The translations under genes and the position numbers were made by a program. This document shows, in pieces, positions 9,992-17,446 of a stretch of 64,000 bases of DNA; position 1 is the first letter of the stretch; each line of letters starts with the position of its first letter. The notes under the pieces are model-generated. The model saw only the letters and a list, made by a program, of their open reading frames with translations. It ran no database searches and was not told the DNA's origin. The DNA is from Paenarthrobacter sp. GOM3 (GTDB taxonomy: Bacteria; Actinomycetota; Actinomycetes; Actinomycetales; Micrococcaceae), in NCBI RefSeq assembly GCF_018215265.2, contig NZ_CP136562.1, forward strand, positions 3,782,001-3,846,000, read 5' to 3'.

Positions 9992-10402
9992 TCATATGAT
10001 GCTCTTTCCCTGCGGAGTTTCGATAATGACGGTGGTGGCCTTAACGACGGCGGTAGCCACGGATCCGAGTTCCAGCCCGAGTTCCCGGACGGCCTCGCTG
10101 CTCATGAGCGACACCACCCGGAAAGGACCGCATTGCAGTTCGACCTGGGCCATGACCTTGTCGGTGGTGATCCCCGTAACCAGGCCGACGAAGCGGTTCC
10201 GCGCCGAACTTCCGGAACGTGAGGGATCGTCAGGGAGATGGGACTGGTCCCTTGCAAGCGTGGCGAGCTCAAGCCCATCCACTGCCAAACGGCCCGCCCC
10301 GTCTTTCTGCGGCGTCAGCGTCCCGTTCTCGGTCCAACGCCTCACGGTGTCGTCACTGACGCCGAGGAAACGGGCAGCTTCGGAAATTCGTATTTGCGGC
10401 AT
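9992..10402 (-). CDS. HTH-Mop molybdate-responsive regulator or molybdate-binding protein
   Basis: The 136-residue protein has an N-terminal DNA-binding segment of the MerR/excisionase type (IRISEAARFLGVSDDTVRRWTENGTL, residues 4-30) and a C-terminal Mop/TOBE domain (about 68-134: NRFVGLVTGITTDKVMAQVELQCGPFRVVSLM). Mop domains bind molybdate, so this looks like the sensor of the operon it heads. Its stop touches the ATG at 9995, so it is co-transcribed with modA. No experimental function is known to me for this architecture in this group; autoregulation is inference. Confidence 0.85.
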   Translation of the reverse strand: MPQIRISEAARFLGVSDDTVRRWTENGTLTPQKDGAGRLAVDGLELATLARDQSHLPDDPSRSGSSARNRFVGLVTGITTDKVMAQVELQCGPFRVVSLMSSEAVRELGLELGSVATAVVKATTVIIETPQGKSII

Positions 10403-10701
10403 GAAATGAGTCTAGTTCCGCATGTACGGTTTCCATGCCTTGATTGTTCCGCAAACGAAATATGACACATCACCGAGCCCACCCTCGAAGGCGGCAGGCC
10501 GCCGTCGAACCCTAGCCCGTCGGCGGTCCTCAGCCGTACCCTATTCTTGGGAAGCCTCAGCCCGCCAACAGTTCCCTGCGCTCCTTCCCAGTTGCCGTGA
10601 ACAACACGGGCACTGACGCCCGTTTTTCCGGGACGGCAAGCACGGCGGTAGACGTCCTGATGGCCGGCAACTGGGAAGGATCGTTTCGGTACACTTTGGC
10701 C
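10403..10701. other. Intergenic region between the mod operon and the DUF4031 gene
   Basis: These 299 bases separate divergent genes and so must hold at least two promoters. No convincing coding frame was found; a 64-codon frame at 10422-10616 lacks a ribosome site and any recognisable sequence. The right third holds the nested inverted repeat described separately. Confidence 0.5.
10582..10680 (+). repeat. 15-bp inverted repeat enclosing a terminator-like hairpin, in the DUF4031 leader
   Basis: TCCTTCCCAGTTGCC at 10582-10596 and its perfect complement at 10666-10680 enclose 69 bases. Inside, ACGGGC (10606-10611) and GCCCGT (10618-10623) form a second stem followed by TTTT. The outer arm ends 21 bases before the ATG of the next gene. 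The layout resembles a transcription attenuator, but a mobile palindrome remains possible. Confidence 0.6.
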
Positions 10702-11571
10702 ATGGCCATCTACGTCGATCCACCACTCTGGCCGGCTCACGGGACCGTCTTCTCGCATCTCGTTTCAGACACATCGCTGAAGGAGCTCCACGCGTTCGCG
10801 GCCGCTGCAGGGGTTCCGGAGCGGGCCTTCGACGGCGACCACTACGACGTTCCCGAGCGCCGTTATGACGACCTCGTCGCAGCCGGCGCCATCCCAGTGG
10901 AAGCACGGATCCTGGTCCGCAAACTCATCGCCAGCGGGCTCCGCATCCCGGCCCGTGAGCGGAGCAAGGCATTGACCGTACCGCTGATGGAGCGTTGGAA
11001 CAGCGTTTTCCCCGGCCATGAAAGCCTGGGACTTGAGCTGCTGGAGCGTTGGGGGGAGGACGGCCGGAAGTACCACAGCCGCACCCACCTGCTAGCGGTA
11101 CTCGAAGCCTTGGATACCCTCACGGAGCCGGCCCTCCCTGCCCGGACAGTGTCCCTGGCGGCCTGGTTTCACGACGCCGTCTATGAGGGCGTGGCCGGTC
11201 AGGACGAGGAAGACTCCGCCCTCCTTGCTGAGGCCCGGCTGTCCGAGGCAGGCTTGGCTCCCGACGATGTGGCCGAAGTTGCGCGGCTCGTCCGGCTCAC
11301 CTCCACGCACGCTCCCGAACCTGACGACCACGCCGGTGCCCTCCTCTGCGATGCCGACCTCTCCGTACTCGGAGGTGGCGAAGAATCATACGCACGCTAC
11401 CTTGCCGCCGTCCGCGAGGACTACGCCCACGTCAGCGACGACGACTTCGCGAAGGGGCGTGCCGCCGTCGTACGCCACCTACTGGGCCTGGAGCCGTTGT
11501 TCCACGGCGAACGCGCCAAGGCGCTGTGGCTCGAAGCTGCCCGCCGGAACCTCGCCAGCGAACTTGCGTGA
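10702..11571 (+). CDS. DUF4031 domain protein with C-terminal HD-like domain
   Basis: The 289-residue product starts MAIYVDPPLWPAHGTVFSHLVSD, the hallmark of DUF4031 (about residues 1-80). The rest resembles an HD-type metal-dependent domain: YHSRTHLLAVLEAL, then LAAWFHDAVYEG, then DEEDSALLAEA, giving His and His-Asp ligands in the right order. HD proteins usually hydrolyse phosphoesters, often nucleotides; the substrate is unknown. ATG 10702 is chosen at the start of DUF4031 homology, although the frame is open further upstream. The stop overlaps the next start (GTGA), so the two genes form an operon. Confidence 0.82.
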   Translation: MAIYVDPPLWPAHGTVFSHLVSDTSLKELHAFAAAAGVPERAFDGDHYDVPERRYDDLVAAGAIPVEARILVRKLIASGLRIPARERSKALTVPLMERWNSVFPGHESLGLELLERWGEDGRKYHSRTHLLAVLEALDTLTEPALPARTVSLAAWFHDAVYEGVAGQDEEDSALLAEARLSEAGLAPDDVAEVARLVRLTSTHAPEPDDHAGALLCDADLSVLGGGEESYARYLAAVREDYAHVSDDDFAKGRAAVVRHLLGLEPLFHGERAKALWLEAARRNLASELA

Positions 11572-12332
11572 ACAGCGTGCTGAGCGAACCCGGGGCGCCG
11601 CAACGTCAACTGCCGTACTCGGTACGGTTCGAATGGGGCCTCGACGGCGCCCGGTCGGTTGTTCCGGGAGCTGACCTTGCGGTAGTGGTTGACGTCCTGT
11701 CATTCACCACGTGCGTGAGTGTCGCCGTGGATCGCGGGGCACTGGTTTTTCCGTACCCTCAGCGGGATGCGGGGGCCAGCGAGTTCGCCGCCCATCACAG
11801 GGCTGCGTTGGCGGGGGCGCGGGGGTCGGAGGGCCTCAGCTTGTCCCCCGCAAGCCTTCAGACCGCCCGCGTGTTGGACCGGGTGGTGCTGCCCTCCCCC
11901 AATGGTTCCGCGATCAGCCATGAGCTCGCGGCATCGGCCCGGCAGGTGGTGGCGGTGTCGCTTCGCAACGCCGCCGCGACAGCCGACTGGGTCCACTCCA
12001 CCCTGCCCGAGGGCGCGGTCATCGCCGTGATCGCAGCGGGTGAGAAGTGGGCCCACGGAGCCCTGCGGCCGGCTTTGGAAGACCAGCTCGGGGCTGGCGC
12101 GTTCATTGCCGGACTCGCAGCGGCCGGGCGGCACAATTTCTCCCCGGAGGCGGCGGCAGCGGCGGCGGCTTTTGACGCCGCAGAACCGCAGCTCGCCGCC
12201 GTTTTGCGCGGGTGTTCCAGCGGGAGGGAACTCATGGATGCCGGTTACGCGGACGACGTCGAGATCGCCGCCGGGCTGGACGCCAGCTCCACTGTGGCTC
12301 TCCTGAGGGACGGGGCTTTTCACGGCGTCTAA
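11568..12332 (+). CDS. 2-phosphosulfolactate phosphatase family protein (ComB-like)
   Basis: The 254-residue protein matches the ComB family, Mg-dependent acid phosphatases named for (2R)-phosphosulfolactate in coenzyme M synthesis. Visible family stretches are ADLAVVVDVLSFTTCVSVAVDRGA, VVLPSPNGSAISHELA and VIAVIAAGEKW. Actinobacteria do not make coenzyme M, so the actual substrate is probably another phosphorylated acid. GTG 11568 overlaps the TGA of the DUF4031 gene, implying translational coupling. Confidence 0.82.
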   Translation: MNSVLSEPGAPQRQLPYSVRFEWGLDGARSVVPGADLAVVVDVLSFTTCVSVAVDRGALVFPYPQRDAGASEFAAHHRAALAGARGSEGLSLSPASLQTARVLDRVVLPSPNGSAISHELAASARQVVAVSLRNAAATADWVHSTLPEGAVIAVIAAGEKWAHGALRPALEDQLGAGAFIAGLAAAGRHNFSPEAAAAAAAFDAAEPQLAAVLRGCSSGRELMDAGYADDVEIAAGLDASSTVALLRDGAFHGV

Positions 12333-12342
12333 GCTATAAGGT

Positions 12343-14055
12343 ATGACCTCCTACCTCCATCCACCCGCGGAACCGTCGGTTGAGCATGTCCTGGCTGTCC
12401 GTGGGGTGGGTGGATACCGCCAGTACCGCATCCCGGCACTCGCCGTGAGCACCGGGGGAACGGTGTTGGCCGCCTACGACGGCCGGCCAAACCTGGACGA
12501 CCTTCCCAACCCCATCGACCTCCTCCTGCGCCGCAGCTACGACAACGGGAACACATGGGACCCGCAGCAGGTGGTCCGCACGGGATCGGGACTCCAGGGC
12601 TTCGGTGATCCAAGCCTGTTGGTCGACGCCGAGACGGGCCGTATTTTCATGTTCCACGCGGCGGGAACGCATGCGGGATTCTTCGAAGCGGTCCCTGGCA
12701 TGGAACCCGACGACGACATCCAGCACGCCGATCTCAGCTACTCAGACGACGACGGCGACACCTGGCAGCACCGCCGGCTCACCGCCCAGCTCAAAACAGG
12801 ACGGATCACCGGGCTGTTCGCGGCCGCAGGACAGGGAATCCAGATGCATACCGGCCCCTACAAGGGCCGCCTGGTTCAGCAGTTCGTACTGCTGGTGGAC
12901 GGCGCCATCATGGCAGCCTCCGCGTTCAGCGACGATCACGGTGAAAACTGGACGCTGGGAGAGCTGATCGGCCCTGGTCTTTCAGGCATAGGACCCAACG
13001 AAAACAAGGTCGCATGCCTGGACGACGGCCGGCTGCTCCTCCACTCGCGGGCTACGCCCCACCGCTTGTATGCCGTGTCGAAGGACGGCGGACTTTCCTG
13101 GAGTCCACTCCGGCCCGTCGCCGACCTGCCGGACCCGAGCGACAACGGCTCCCTTGCCCGCTTTGACGGACTTCCATCCATGGCTTCCTTCGCCGTGCCA
13201 GGCACTTCACAGCCGGACACCTCCCGGTGGCTGATCGCGAGCAACAACCAGGACCCGCATCTTCGCCGGAATACCGTGCTGAGCCTCTCCCCGGACAACG
13301 GCGCCACGTGGCCCGCGAAGCTGATGGTGTGCCCCGGAAGCTCGGCGTACTCGACCGTTACCCGGCTACCTGACGGAAATGTTGGGGTGCTCTACGAACG
13401 GCAAGGGTATCGGGAGATTGTCTTTGCTTCGATCCCCGCCGGGCAACTGACGCAGCAGCTGGCAGGCTGGCCGGGTCCGGGAGCCGCCCCGGTTCCGGCC
13501 GCGGCTCCGGCCGCCGCGACGGAAACCGGCGGCCTGGTCTTCCACATGGAACTGCGCTCCATCACTCCCGGCCGTCCCGCAGTCTGGCAGAATGCCGGCG
13601 ACTTTCATGTGGTTCCTTCCGACAGTGACGGCCAATGGGACGTCCAAACGTGGAAAGAAATTGGCCAGGGCTACACGGACCAGGACCAGGTTTTGGGCAC
13701 ACGGGAAGCCCAGGACCTGAACTACGGCGCCATCATCCCCGGCTATAAGGCCGGGGACATCCTCGCCTTCACCGGACGGGTGGGCAACGTCGGCACACAG
13801 GCGGCTACCGGCGTCGAGCTTCTTGGCCCGCACGGCAACGCGGACGATTTCCCGGCCACGACCCTGGCGCCCGGCGGGCACGCACTGTACTTCACACCGA
13901 CATACACCATCACCGATTCGGACCTGCGCCGGGAAACGCTGGACCTCGTCTTCGCCGTAGAGGCCGACGCAGGGTCCGGACCTTCTGCGGGCACGGTGCG
14001 CTTGGATCGGACGTTCAGTTTCGATCTGCGCACCGGCGCATTGGAGGCGTCCTAG
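12343..14055 (+). CDS. Exo-alpha-sialidase (neuraminidase) family glycoside hydrolase
   Basis: The 570-residue product has the six-bladed sialidase fold: an arginine in YRIPALAV near residue 29 and repeated Asp boxes (SYDNGNTW, SDDDGDTW, SDDHGENW, SKDGGLSW, SPDNGATW). These enzymes remove terminal sialic acid from glycans. Residues about 390-570 form an extra beta-rich domain (GGLVFHMELRS...YTDQDQVLGTREAQDLNYG), perhaps carbohydrate-binding. No signal peptide is visible, which is odd for an enzyme of extracellular glycans, and no sialic-acid transport or lyase genes lie nearby. It starts 10 bases after the ComB-like gene, so it probably shares its transcript. Confidence 0.85.
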   Translation: MTSYLHPPAEPSVEHVLAVRGVGGYRQYRIPALAVSTGGTVLAAYDGRPNLDDLPNPIDLLLRRSYDNGNTWDPQQVVRTGSGLQGFGDPSLLVDAETGRIFMFHAAGTHAGFFEAVPGMEPDDDIQHADLSYSDDDGDTWQHRRLTAQLKTGRITGLFAAAGQGIQMHTGPYKGRLVQQFVLLVDGAIMAASAFSDDHGENWTLGELIGPGLSGIGPNENKVACLDDGRLLLHSRATPHRLYAVSKDGGLSWSPLRPVADLPDPSDNGSLARFDGLPSMASFAVPGTSQPDTSRWLIASNNQDPHLRRNTVLSLSPDNGATWPAKLMVCPGSSAYSTVTRLPDGNVGVLYERQGYREIVFASIPAGQLTQQLAGWPGPGAAPVPAAAPAAATETGGLVFHMELRSITPGRPAVWQNAGDFHVVPSDSDGQWDVQTWKEIGQGYTDQDQVLGTREAQDLNYGAIIPGYKAGDILAFTGRVGNVGTQAATGVELLGPHGNADDFPATTLAPGGHALYFTPTYTITDSDLRRETLDLVFAVEADAGSGPSAGTVRLDRTFSFDLRTGALEAS

Positions 14056-14453
14056 CGGTAGGTGCTGACGAACGGCTGGTTGGTGGGCACGATCTGCTTG
14101 CCAAGCGGCATCAGCGAGACCGGGATCAACTTCAGGTTGGCGATCGCCAGCGGGATTCCGATGATGGTGATCGCCATGGCGAAGGCTGTAAGCACGTGGC
14201 CGATGGCAATCCAAATGCCCGCAACGAGCAACCAGATGACGTTTCCGAGGAGCGCGAAGACCCCTGCACCACCGGGCTTCTCAACCACCATCTGCCCGAA
14301 AGGCCAAAGGCAGTAGGCGCCGATCCGGAACGAGGCGATGCCCCAGGGTATGGTCACGATGAGGACGCAACAAATAATGCCGGCTGCGAAATAGCCCAGG
14401 GCCAGCCAGAACCCACCGAAGACAAGCCAAATGACGTTAAGGATCGTTTTCAT
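14052..14453 (-). CDS. YccF domain membrane protein
   Basis: The 133-residue protein has two copies of the YccF module (ILNVIWLVFGGFWLALGYFAAGI..VTIPWGIASFRIG and LLGNVIWLLVAGIWIAIGHVL..ITIIGIPLAIANLKL), with about four membrane helices. Its function is unknown in all bacteria I know of. ATG 14453 is preferred over the longer frame because GAGGA lies three bases upstream and the family starts there. Its stop shares the bases CTAG with the stop of the convergent sialidase gene. Confidence 0.88.
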   Translation of the reverse strand: MKTILNVIWLVFGGFWLALGYFAAGIICCVLIVTIPWGIASFRIGAYCLWPFGQMVVEKPGGAGVFALLGNVIWLLVAGIWIAIGHVLTAFAMAITIIGIPLAIANLKLIPVSLMPLGKQIVPTNQPFVSTYR

Positions 14454-14559
14454 AGTCCTCATTCTCCCCTGTGGGTCAGACAAAACGCCTAGGGGTCTGC
14501 CCTGAATCTTCCCTGACTTATAGCGCGGCCTTATCGCGCGGCGCCGCCCGGCCCGGAGC

Positions 14560-15009
14560 TTAGGCCAGCAGTTCATCCAGTTTGTCGAAGGACGTGCCCC
14601 AGCCTTCGCGGGTCATCTCAACCCAATCCTCGGAAGCGAACGGGCTTTGCGTCAGTTGCATCCTTGTCCGGCCGTTGAGGTCCTCGAACTCGAGACGCAT
14701 TTCCTCGAATTCGTGATCGGCGTCGGGAGCCGCCTTCGCCGTGGAGACGAGCAATGCGGGTGCATCCAATTCCTTGATAACGGCCTCGATGGGGGCTTCC
14801 TGACGGCCATCCTCGTCCGTCCACCCCATCACTACCTGCCAGGCACCGCCGACCCTGGGTTCAATGACGATCTTCTCGCGCGGAGCGTCCACGTCCACCG
14901 GCCCGAACCACTGCGTGAGCAGATCCGGGTTCATCCAGGCCTCAAAGACTTTCTCGCGGGGAGCGTCGAACTCGCGGATCATGGTCAAGGTGAAGTGTTC
15001 CGTGCTCAT
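14560..15009 (-). CDS. SRPBCC family protein (AHA1-type)
   Basis: The 149-residue protein shows the START-fold signature of AHSA1-like proteins: IREFDAPREKVFEAWMNPDLLTQWFGP at the start and EGWGTSFDKLDELLA at the end. Bacterial members bind hydrophobic ligands or act as small enzymes, often next to ArsR regulators; none is seen here. It is a single gene between YccF and trpF on the same strand. Confidence 0.88.
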   Translation of the reverse strand: MSTEHFTLTMIREFDAPREKVFEAWMNPDLLTQWFGPVDVDAPREKIVIEPRVGGAWQVVMGWTDEDGRQEAPIEAVIKELDAPALLVSTAKAAPDADHEFEEMRLEFEDLNGRTRMQLTQSPFASEDWVEMTREGWGTSFDKLDELLA

Positions 15010-15106
15010 TGCGTGGCTCCTGGTTTCCGGGTTTTCGTCGGTGGACCTGCTGTTGGAGCGAGTCTAGGGGGTGGCAGTGACATCTTGGATGCCCCGCATG
15101 CGGGCC

Positions 15107-15703
15107 TCAGGCTTTGGCTGCTTCAACGAACGCGCGGATCTTCGCCAGATCCTTCACGCCCCGCGATGCCTCAACACCCGAGGAAACGTCCACGCCCCAT
15201 GCGCCGGCCGCGGTCGCAGCGAAGGCCACGTTTCCGGGCTCGAGGCCGCCAGCCAACAGCCACTTCCTGCCACCAAGCCCCTTCTCCTGCACGGACGCGT
15301 AATCCCAAGCCTCGCCTGACCCCGGCACTGCGGCGTCGACCAGGAACACTTCCTCGCCCAGATCAGCGAACTCGTCCTGGCCCGCACCCATGGTGACGGC
15401 CCGGATGAGCCGCATCCCGGCGTCGTGCACTGTGGTGACGTCGTCGGCGGTCCGGTGACCGTGCAACTGGACCCAGTCGAGCCCGGCGGCGCGGGCGATT
15501 TCCACGGCATCAGCGGCAGACTCGTGGCGGAACACCCCAACGGCTTTGACCGAAGGAGGGACCAACGGCAACAGAACGCGCACCTGGTCCGGGCTGACTT
15601 CGCGGGGGCTGGCGGTCAGGACAAAACCAACTGCGTCCGCACCGGCGTCCACGGCTTCGCGGACAGACTCGGGCGTGCTTAGACCGCACACTTTGACGAA
15701 CAT
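15107..15703 (-). CDS. trpF: Phosphoribosylanthranilate isomerase
   Basis: TrpF turns N-(5-phosphoribosyl)anthranilate into its enol carboxyphenylamino form in tryptophan synthesis. The 198-residue product begins FVKVCGLSTPESVREAVDAG with the catalytic Cys, continues with LDWVQLHGH, and ends with the phosphate-binding WLLAGGLEPGNVAFA and WGVDVSSGVE. ATG 15703 is chosen since GGAGG lies seven bases upstream; longer starts at 15721 and 15754 lack one. The gene is away from other trp genes, as is usual in Micrococcaceae. Confidence 0.93.
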   Translation of the reverse strand: MFVKVCGLSTPESVREAVDAGADAVGFVLTASPREVSPDQVRVLLPLVPPSVKAVGVFRHESAADAVEIARAAGLDWVQLHGHRTADDVTTVHDAGMRLIRAVTMGAGQDEFADLGEEVFLVDAAVPGSGEAWDYASVQEKGLGGRKWLLAGGLEPGNVAFAATAAGAWGVDVSSGVEASRGVKDLAKIRAFVEAAKA

Positions 15704-15800
15704 TCCCGCGCCTCCAGCCATACTTGCAACGTTTTCCACATATGACGTTAGCAAGCCGAATCGTCAACGAAGAAGCGCTGTCCACCACTAGGCTGGTCGA

Positions 15801-16421
15801 ATGGAGATCATCCGCTTTGCCGACATCCGTCCTGAACCGTGGCGCAACGGAGGCGGGGTGACGCGCGAACTCGCCAGCCATCCCAAGGCCGCTTCGGCAC
15901 AGGACGGCGCGTGGGATTGGCGCGTCAGCATCGCCGACGTCGCCAAAGCCGGCGAGTTCTCCACCTTTCCGGGCATGGAGCGGGTCATCACCATCATCGA
16001 CGGCGAACTGCTGCTCCTCACAGTCGACGGCTCCGAGCACCCGCTGGAGAAGTACAGGCCGTTCCGGTTCTCGGGCGAAGCCGCGTCCGCGGCGACGCTT
16101 CCCACGGGCGACATCCGGGACCTCAACGTCATAGCCCGCACCGACGCTTTCAAGGGCTACACGTCCATTGTCGAAATTTCCAAGAAGCGTGCACATCCTG
16201 TCTTCGAGGGCCAGTTGGCTGTCCTGTTGGAGGGCAAGGCGACTGTTGCTCCCGGTGCCGCTGTGGAGGAAGAGTCCGACGGCGATGCCCCGGCAACCAG
16301 CGCTGGCGAACCTGTCGAGTTGTCCCGCTACGACACCGTCGTGGGTTCGGACTCACGCAGCCCGGAGATCTCGGGCAGGGGTTTCGTGGCAGTGATCTCG
16401 ATCGACCACGTCGAACCGTAA
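15801..16421 (+). CDS. HutD/Ves family protein
   Basis: The 206-residue cupin-like protein matches HutD: EIIRFADIRPEPWRNGGGVTRELA, WDWRVSIADVAKAGEFSTFPGMERVITIIDGE, and RPFRFSGEAASAATLPTGDIRDLNVI. HutD is linked to histidine utilisation and to cold-related Ves in enterics, with no agreed biochemical role. No hut genes are near. It is divergent from trpF. A weak hairpin (CTGGTG..CACCAG) follows the stop. Confidence 0.85.
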   Translation: MEIIRFADIRPEPWRNGGGVTRELASHPKAASAQDGAWDWRVSIADVAKAGEFSTFPGMERVITIIDGELLLLTVDGSEHPLEKYRPFRFSGEAASAATLPTGDIRDLNVIARTDAFKGYTSIVEISKKRAHPVFEGQLAVLLEGKATVAPGAAVEEESDGDAPATSAGEPVELSRYDTVVGSDSRSPEISGRGFVAVISIDHVEP

Positions 16422-16499
16422 CTGGTGACCTTAACCACCAGAAGTGGCCACCCTGCGCGGGAGTTGCTAGCCTGAAATGAAGGTTCCGCTCTGGAACCT

Positions 16500-16540
16500 C
16501 CGGACGACGGTTCAGTACCCGGCACGCGACAAGACTGGCC
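16500..16540 (+). ncRNA. Guanidine-III riboswitch (ykkC-III)
   Basis: Three conserved blocks of this aptamer appear in order with the right spacing: CCGGACGA (16500-16507), GTACCCGG (16515-16522) and GACAAGAC (16528-16535). CCGG of the first block can pair with CCGG of the second, and the bases between them can pair with ACTGGCC at the end, giving the known pseudoknot. It ends 12 bases before an SMR exporter gene, the classical target of guanidine riboswitches. The overlap with the ribosome site region suggests translational control. A 7-bp hairpin at 16480-16498 directly precedes it. Confidence 0.88.
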
Positions 16541-16552
16541 AAAGGAAATGTC

Positions 16553-16867
16553 ATGTCGTGGTTAATTCTCATTTTCTCCGGTGCGCTTGAGGCCGTCTGG
16601 GCCGCAGCACTCCACCGTTCCAAGGGCTTCCGTAAACCCGTTCCCACAGTGGTGTTCCTCGTGTCCGTGATTGCCAGCATGGCCGGACTCGCGATCGCCA
16701 TGCAATCCATTCCCACAGGCACTGCCTACGCGGTGTGGGTCGGTGTTGGCGTCGTGCTGACAGCGACGTACGCCATGGTCACCAAGGTCGAACGCGCGAC
16801 GACGGCCCGGCTGCTCCTGCTCGCCGGCATAGGCGCATGCGTTGTCGGCCTGAAGGTGGTGGCATAG
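16553..16867 (+). CDS. SMR family guanidinium exporter subunit (SugE/Gdx-like)
   Basis: The 104-residue protein has four membrane helices of the small multidrug resistance fold, with the conserved membrane Glu in LIFSGALEAVWAAALHRSKG and the Gdx-type motif GTAYAVWVGVG. Gdx transporters exchange guanidinium for protons. The riboswitch immediately upstream supports guanidinium as substrate rather than drugs. It is followed two bases later by a second SMR gene, the usual layout of a heterodimeric pair. Confidence 0.92.
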   Translation: MSWLILIFSGALEAVWAAALHRSKGFRKPVPTVVFLVSVIASMAGLAIAMQSIPTGTAYAVWVGVGVVLTATYAMVTKVERATTARLLLLAGIGACVVGLKVVA

Positions 16868-16869
16868 CC

Positions 16870-17283
16870 ATGACCGCGAACACTGAAAACATCAGGAACT
16901 CCGGCACTTCCGGCAACGGCATCTTCTGGGCCATCCTCTTGGCATCGGCCATCCTCGAAGCCGTGTGGGCCACAGCTTTGGGCCTCTCCAACGGCTTCAC
17001 GCAACCCGCACCCACCGTGGTCTTCGCTGTTACAGCAGTTCTGAGCATGCTCGGGCTGGGCATCGCGGTGAAGCGCATTCCCCTCGGCACCGCCTACGCC
17101 GTGTGGGTGGGCATCGGCGCGGCACTGACCGTGGGCTGGGCCATGATCACGGGCGTGGAATCAGCGAGCCCACTGAAACTGCTGTTCATCGCGGGGATCG
17201 TGGGCTGTGCCGCTGGTTTGAAGGCCCTGCCCACCGATAAGGCTGCGGTGGACGCCGATAAGCCTGTGGCGGACGCAGAGTAG
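16870..17283 (+). CDS. SMR family guanidinium exporter subunit, partner
   Basis: The 137-residue protein is a second SMR unit: ILLASAILEAVWATALGLSNGF has the membrane Glu, and GTAYAVWVGIGAALTVGWAM the transport motif. It is longer than its partner by a polar N-terminus of about 17 residues and a charged tail. Paired SMR genes of unequal length usually form antiparallel heterodimers. ATG 16870 lies two bases after the first gene's stop, so both are under the guanidine riboswitch. Confidence 0.92.
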   Translation: MTANTENIRNSGTSGNGIFWAILLASAILEAVWATALGLSNGFTQPAPTVVFAVTAVLSMLGLGIAVKRIPLGTAYAVWVGIGAALTVGWAMITGVESASPLKLLFIAGIVGCAAGLKALPTDKAAVDADKPVADAE

Positions 17284-17300
17284 GCGCGCGGCCACTCCAT

Positions 17301-17360
17301 TTCGGGGCTTAGCTGCGCACCAGGCCGTTCGCCCGGCCCATCCCGCAGCTAAGCCCCGAA
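17301..17360. repeat. 17-bp inverted repeat after the SMR operon
   Basis: TTCGGGGCTTAGCTGCG (17301-17317) and its perfect complement (17344-17360) flank a 26-base loop that itself can fold (GGCCG..CGGCC). It lies 17 bases after the SMR stop and could end transcription, but lacks a T-run and looks more like a repetitive extragenic palindrome. Confidence 0.75.
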
Positions 17361-17446
17361 TTGGACACACTCCGCTCGCAGGAATACCCCAGCGCACCTG
17401 TGGGTTCACGCCTTCAAGAGCACCCCAACGCGCATTGGAGAAGTTC

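Noticed and set aside
7283..10402. Sulfate rather than molybdate uptake operon
   Set aside because: Mop domains in both the regulator and the ATPase and the ModA-type binding protein favour molybdate.
10422..10616. 64-codon frame as a possible leader peptide before the DUF4031 gene
   Set aside because: No ribosome site, no codon bias and it ends inside the inverted repeat; no regulatory codon run seen.
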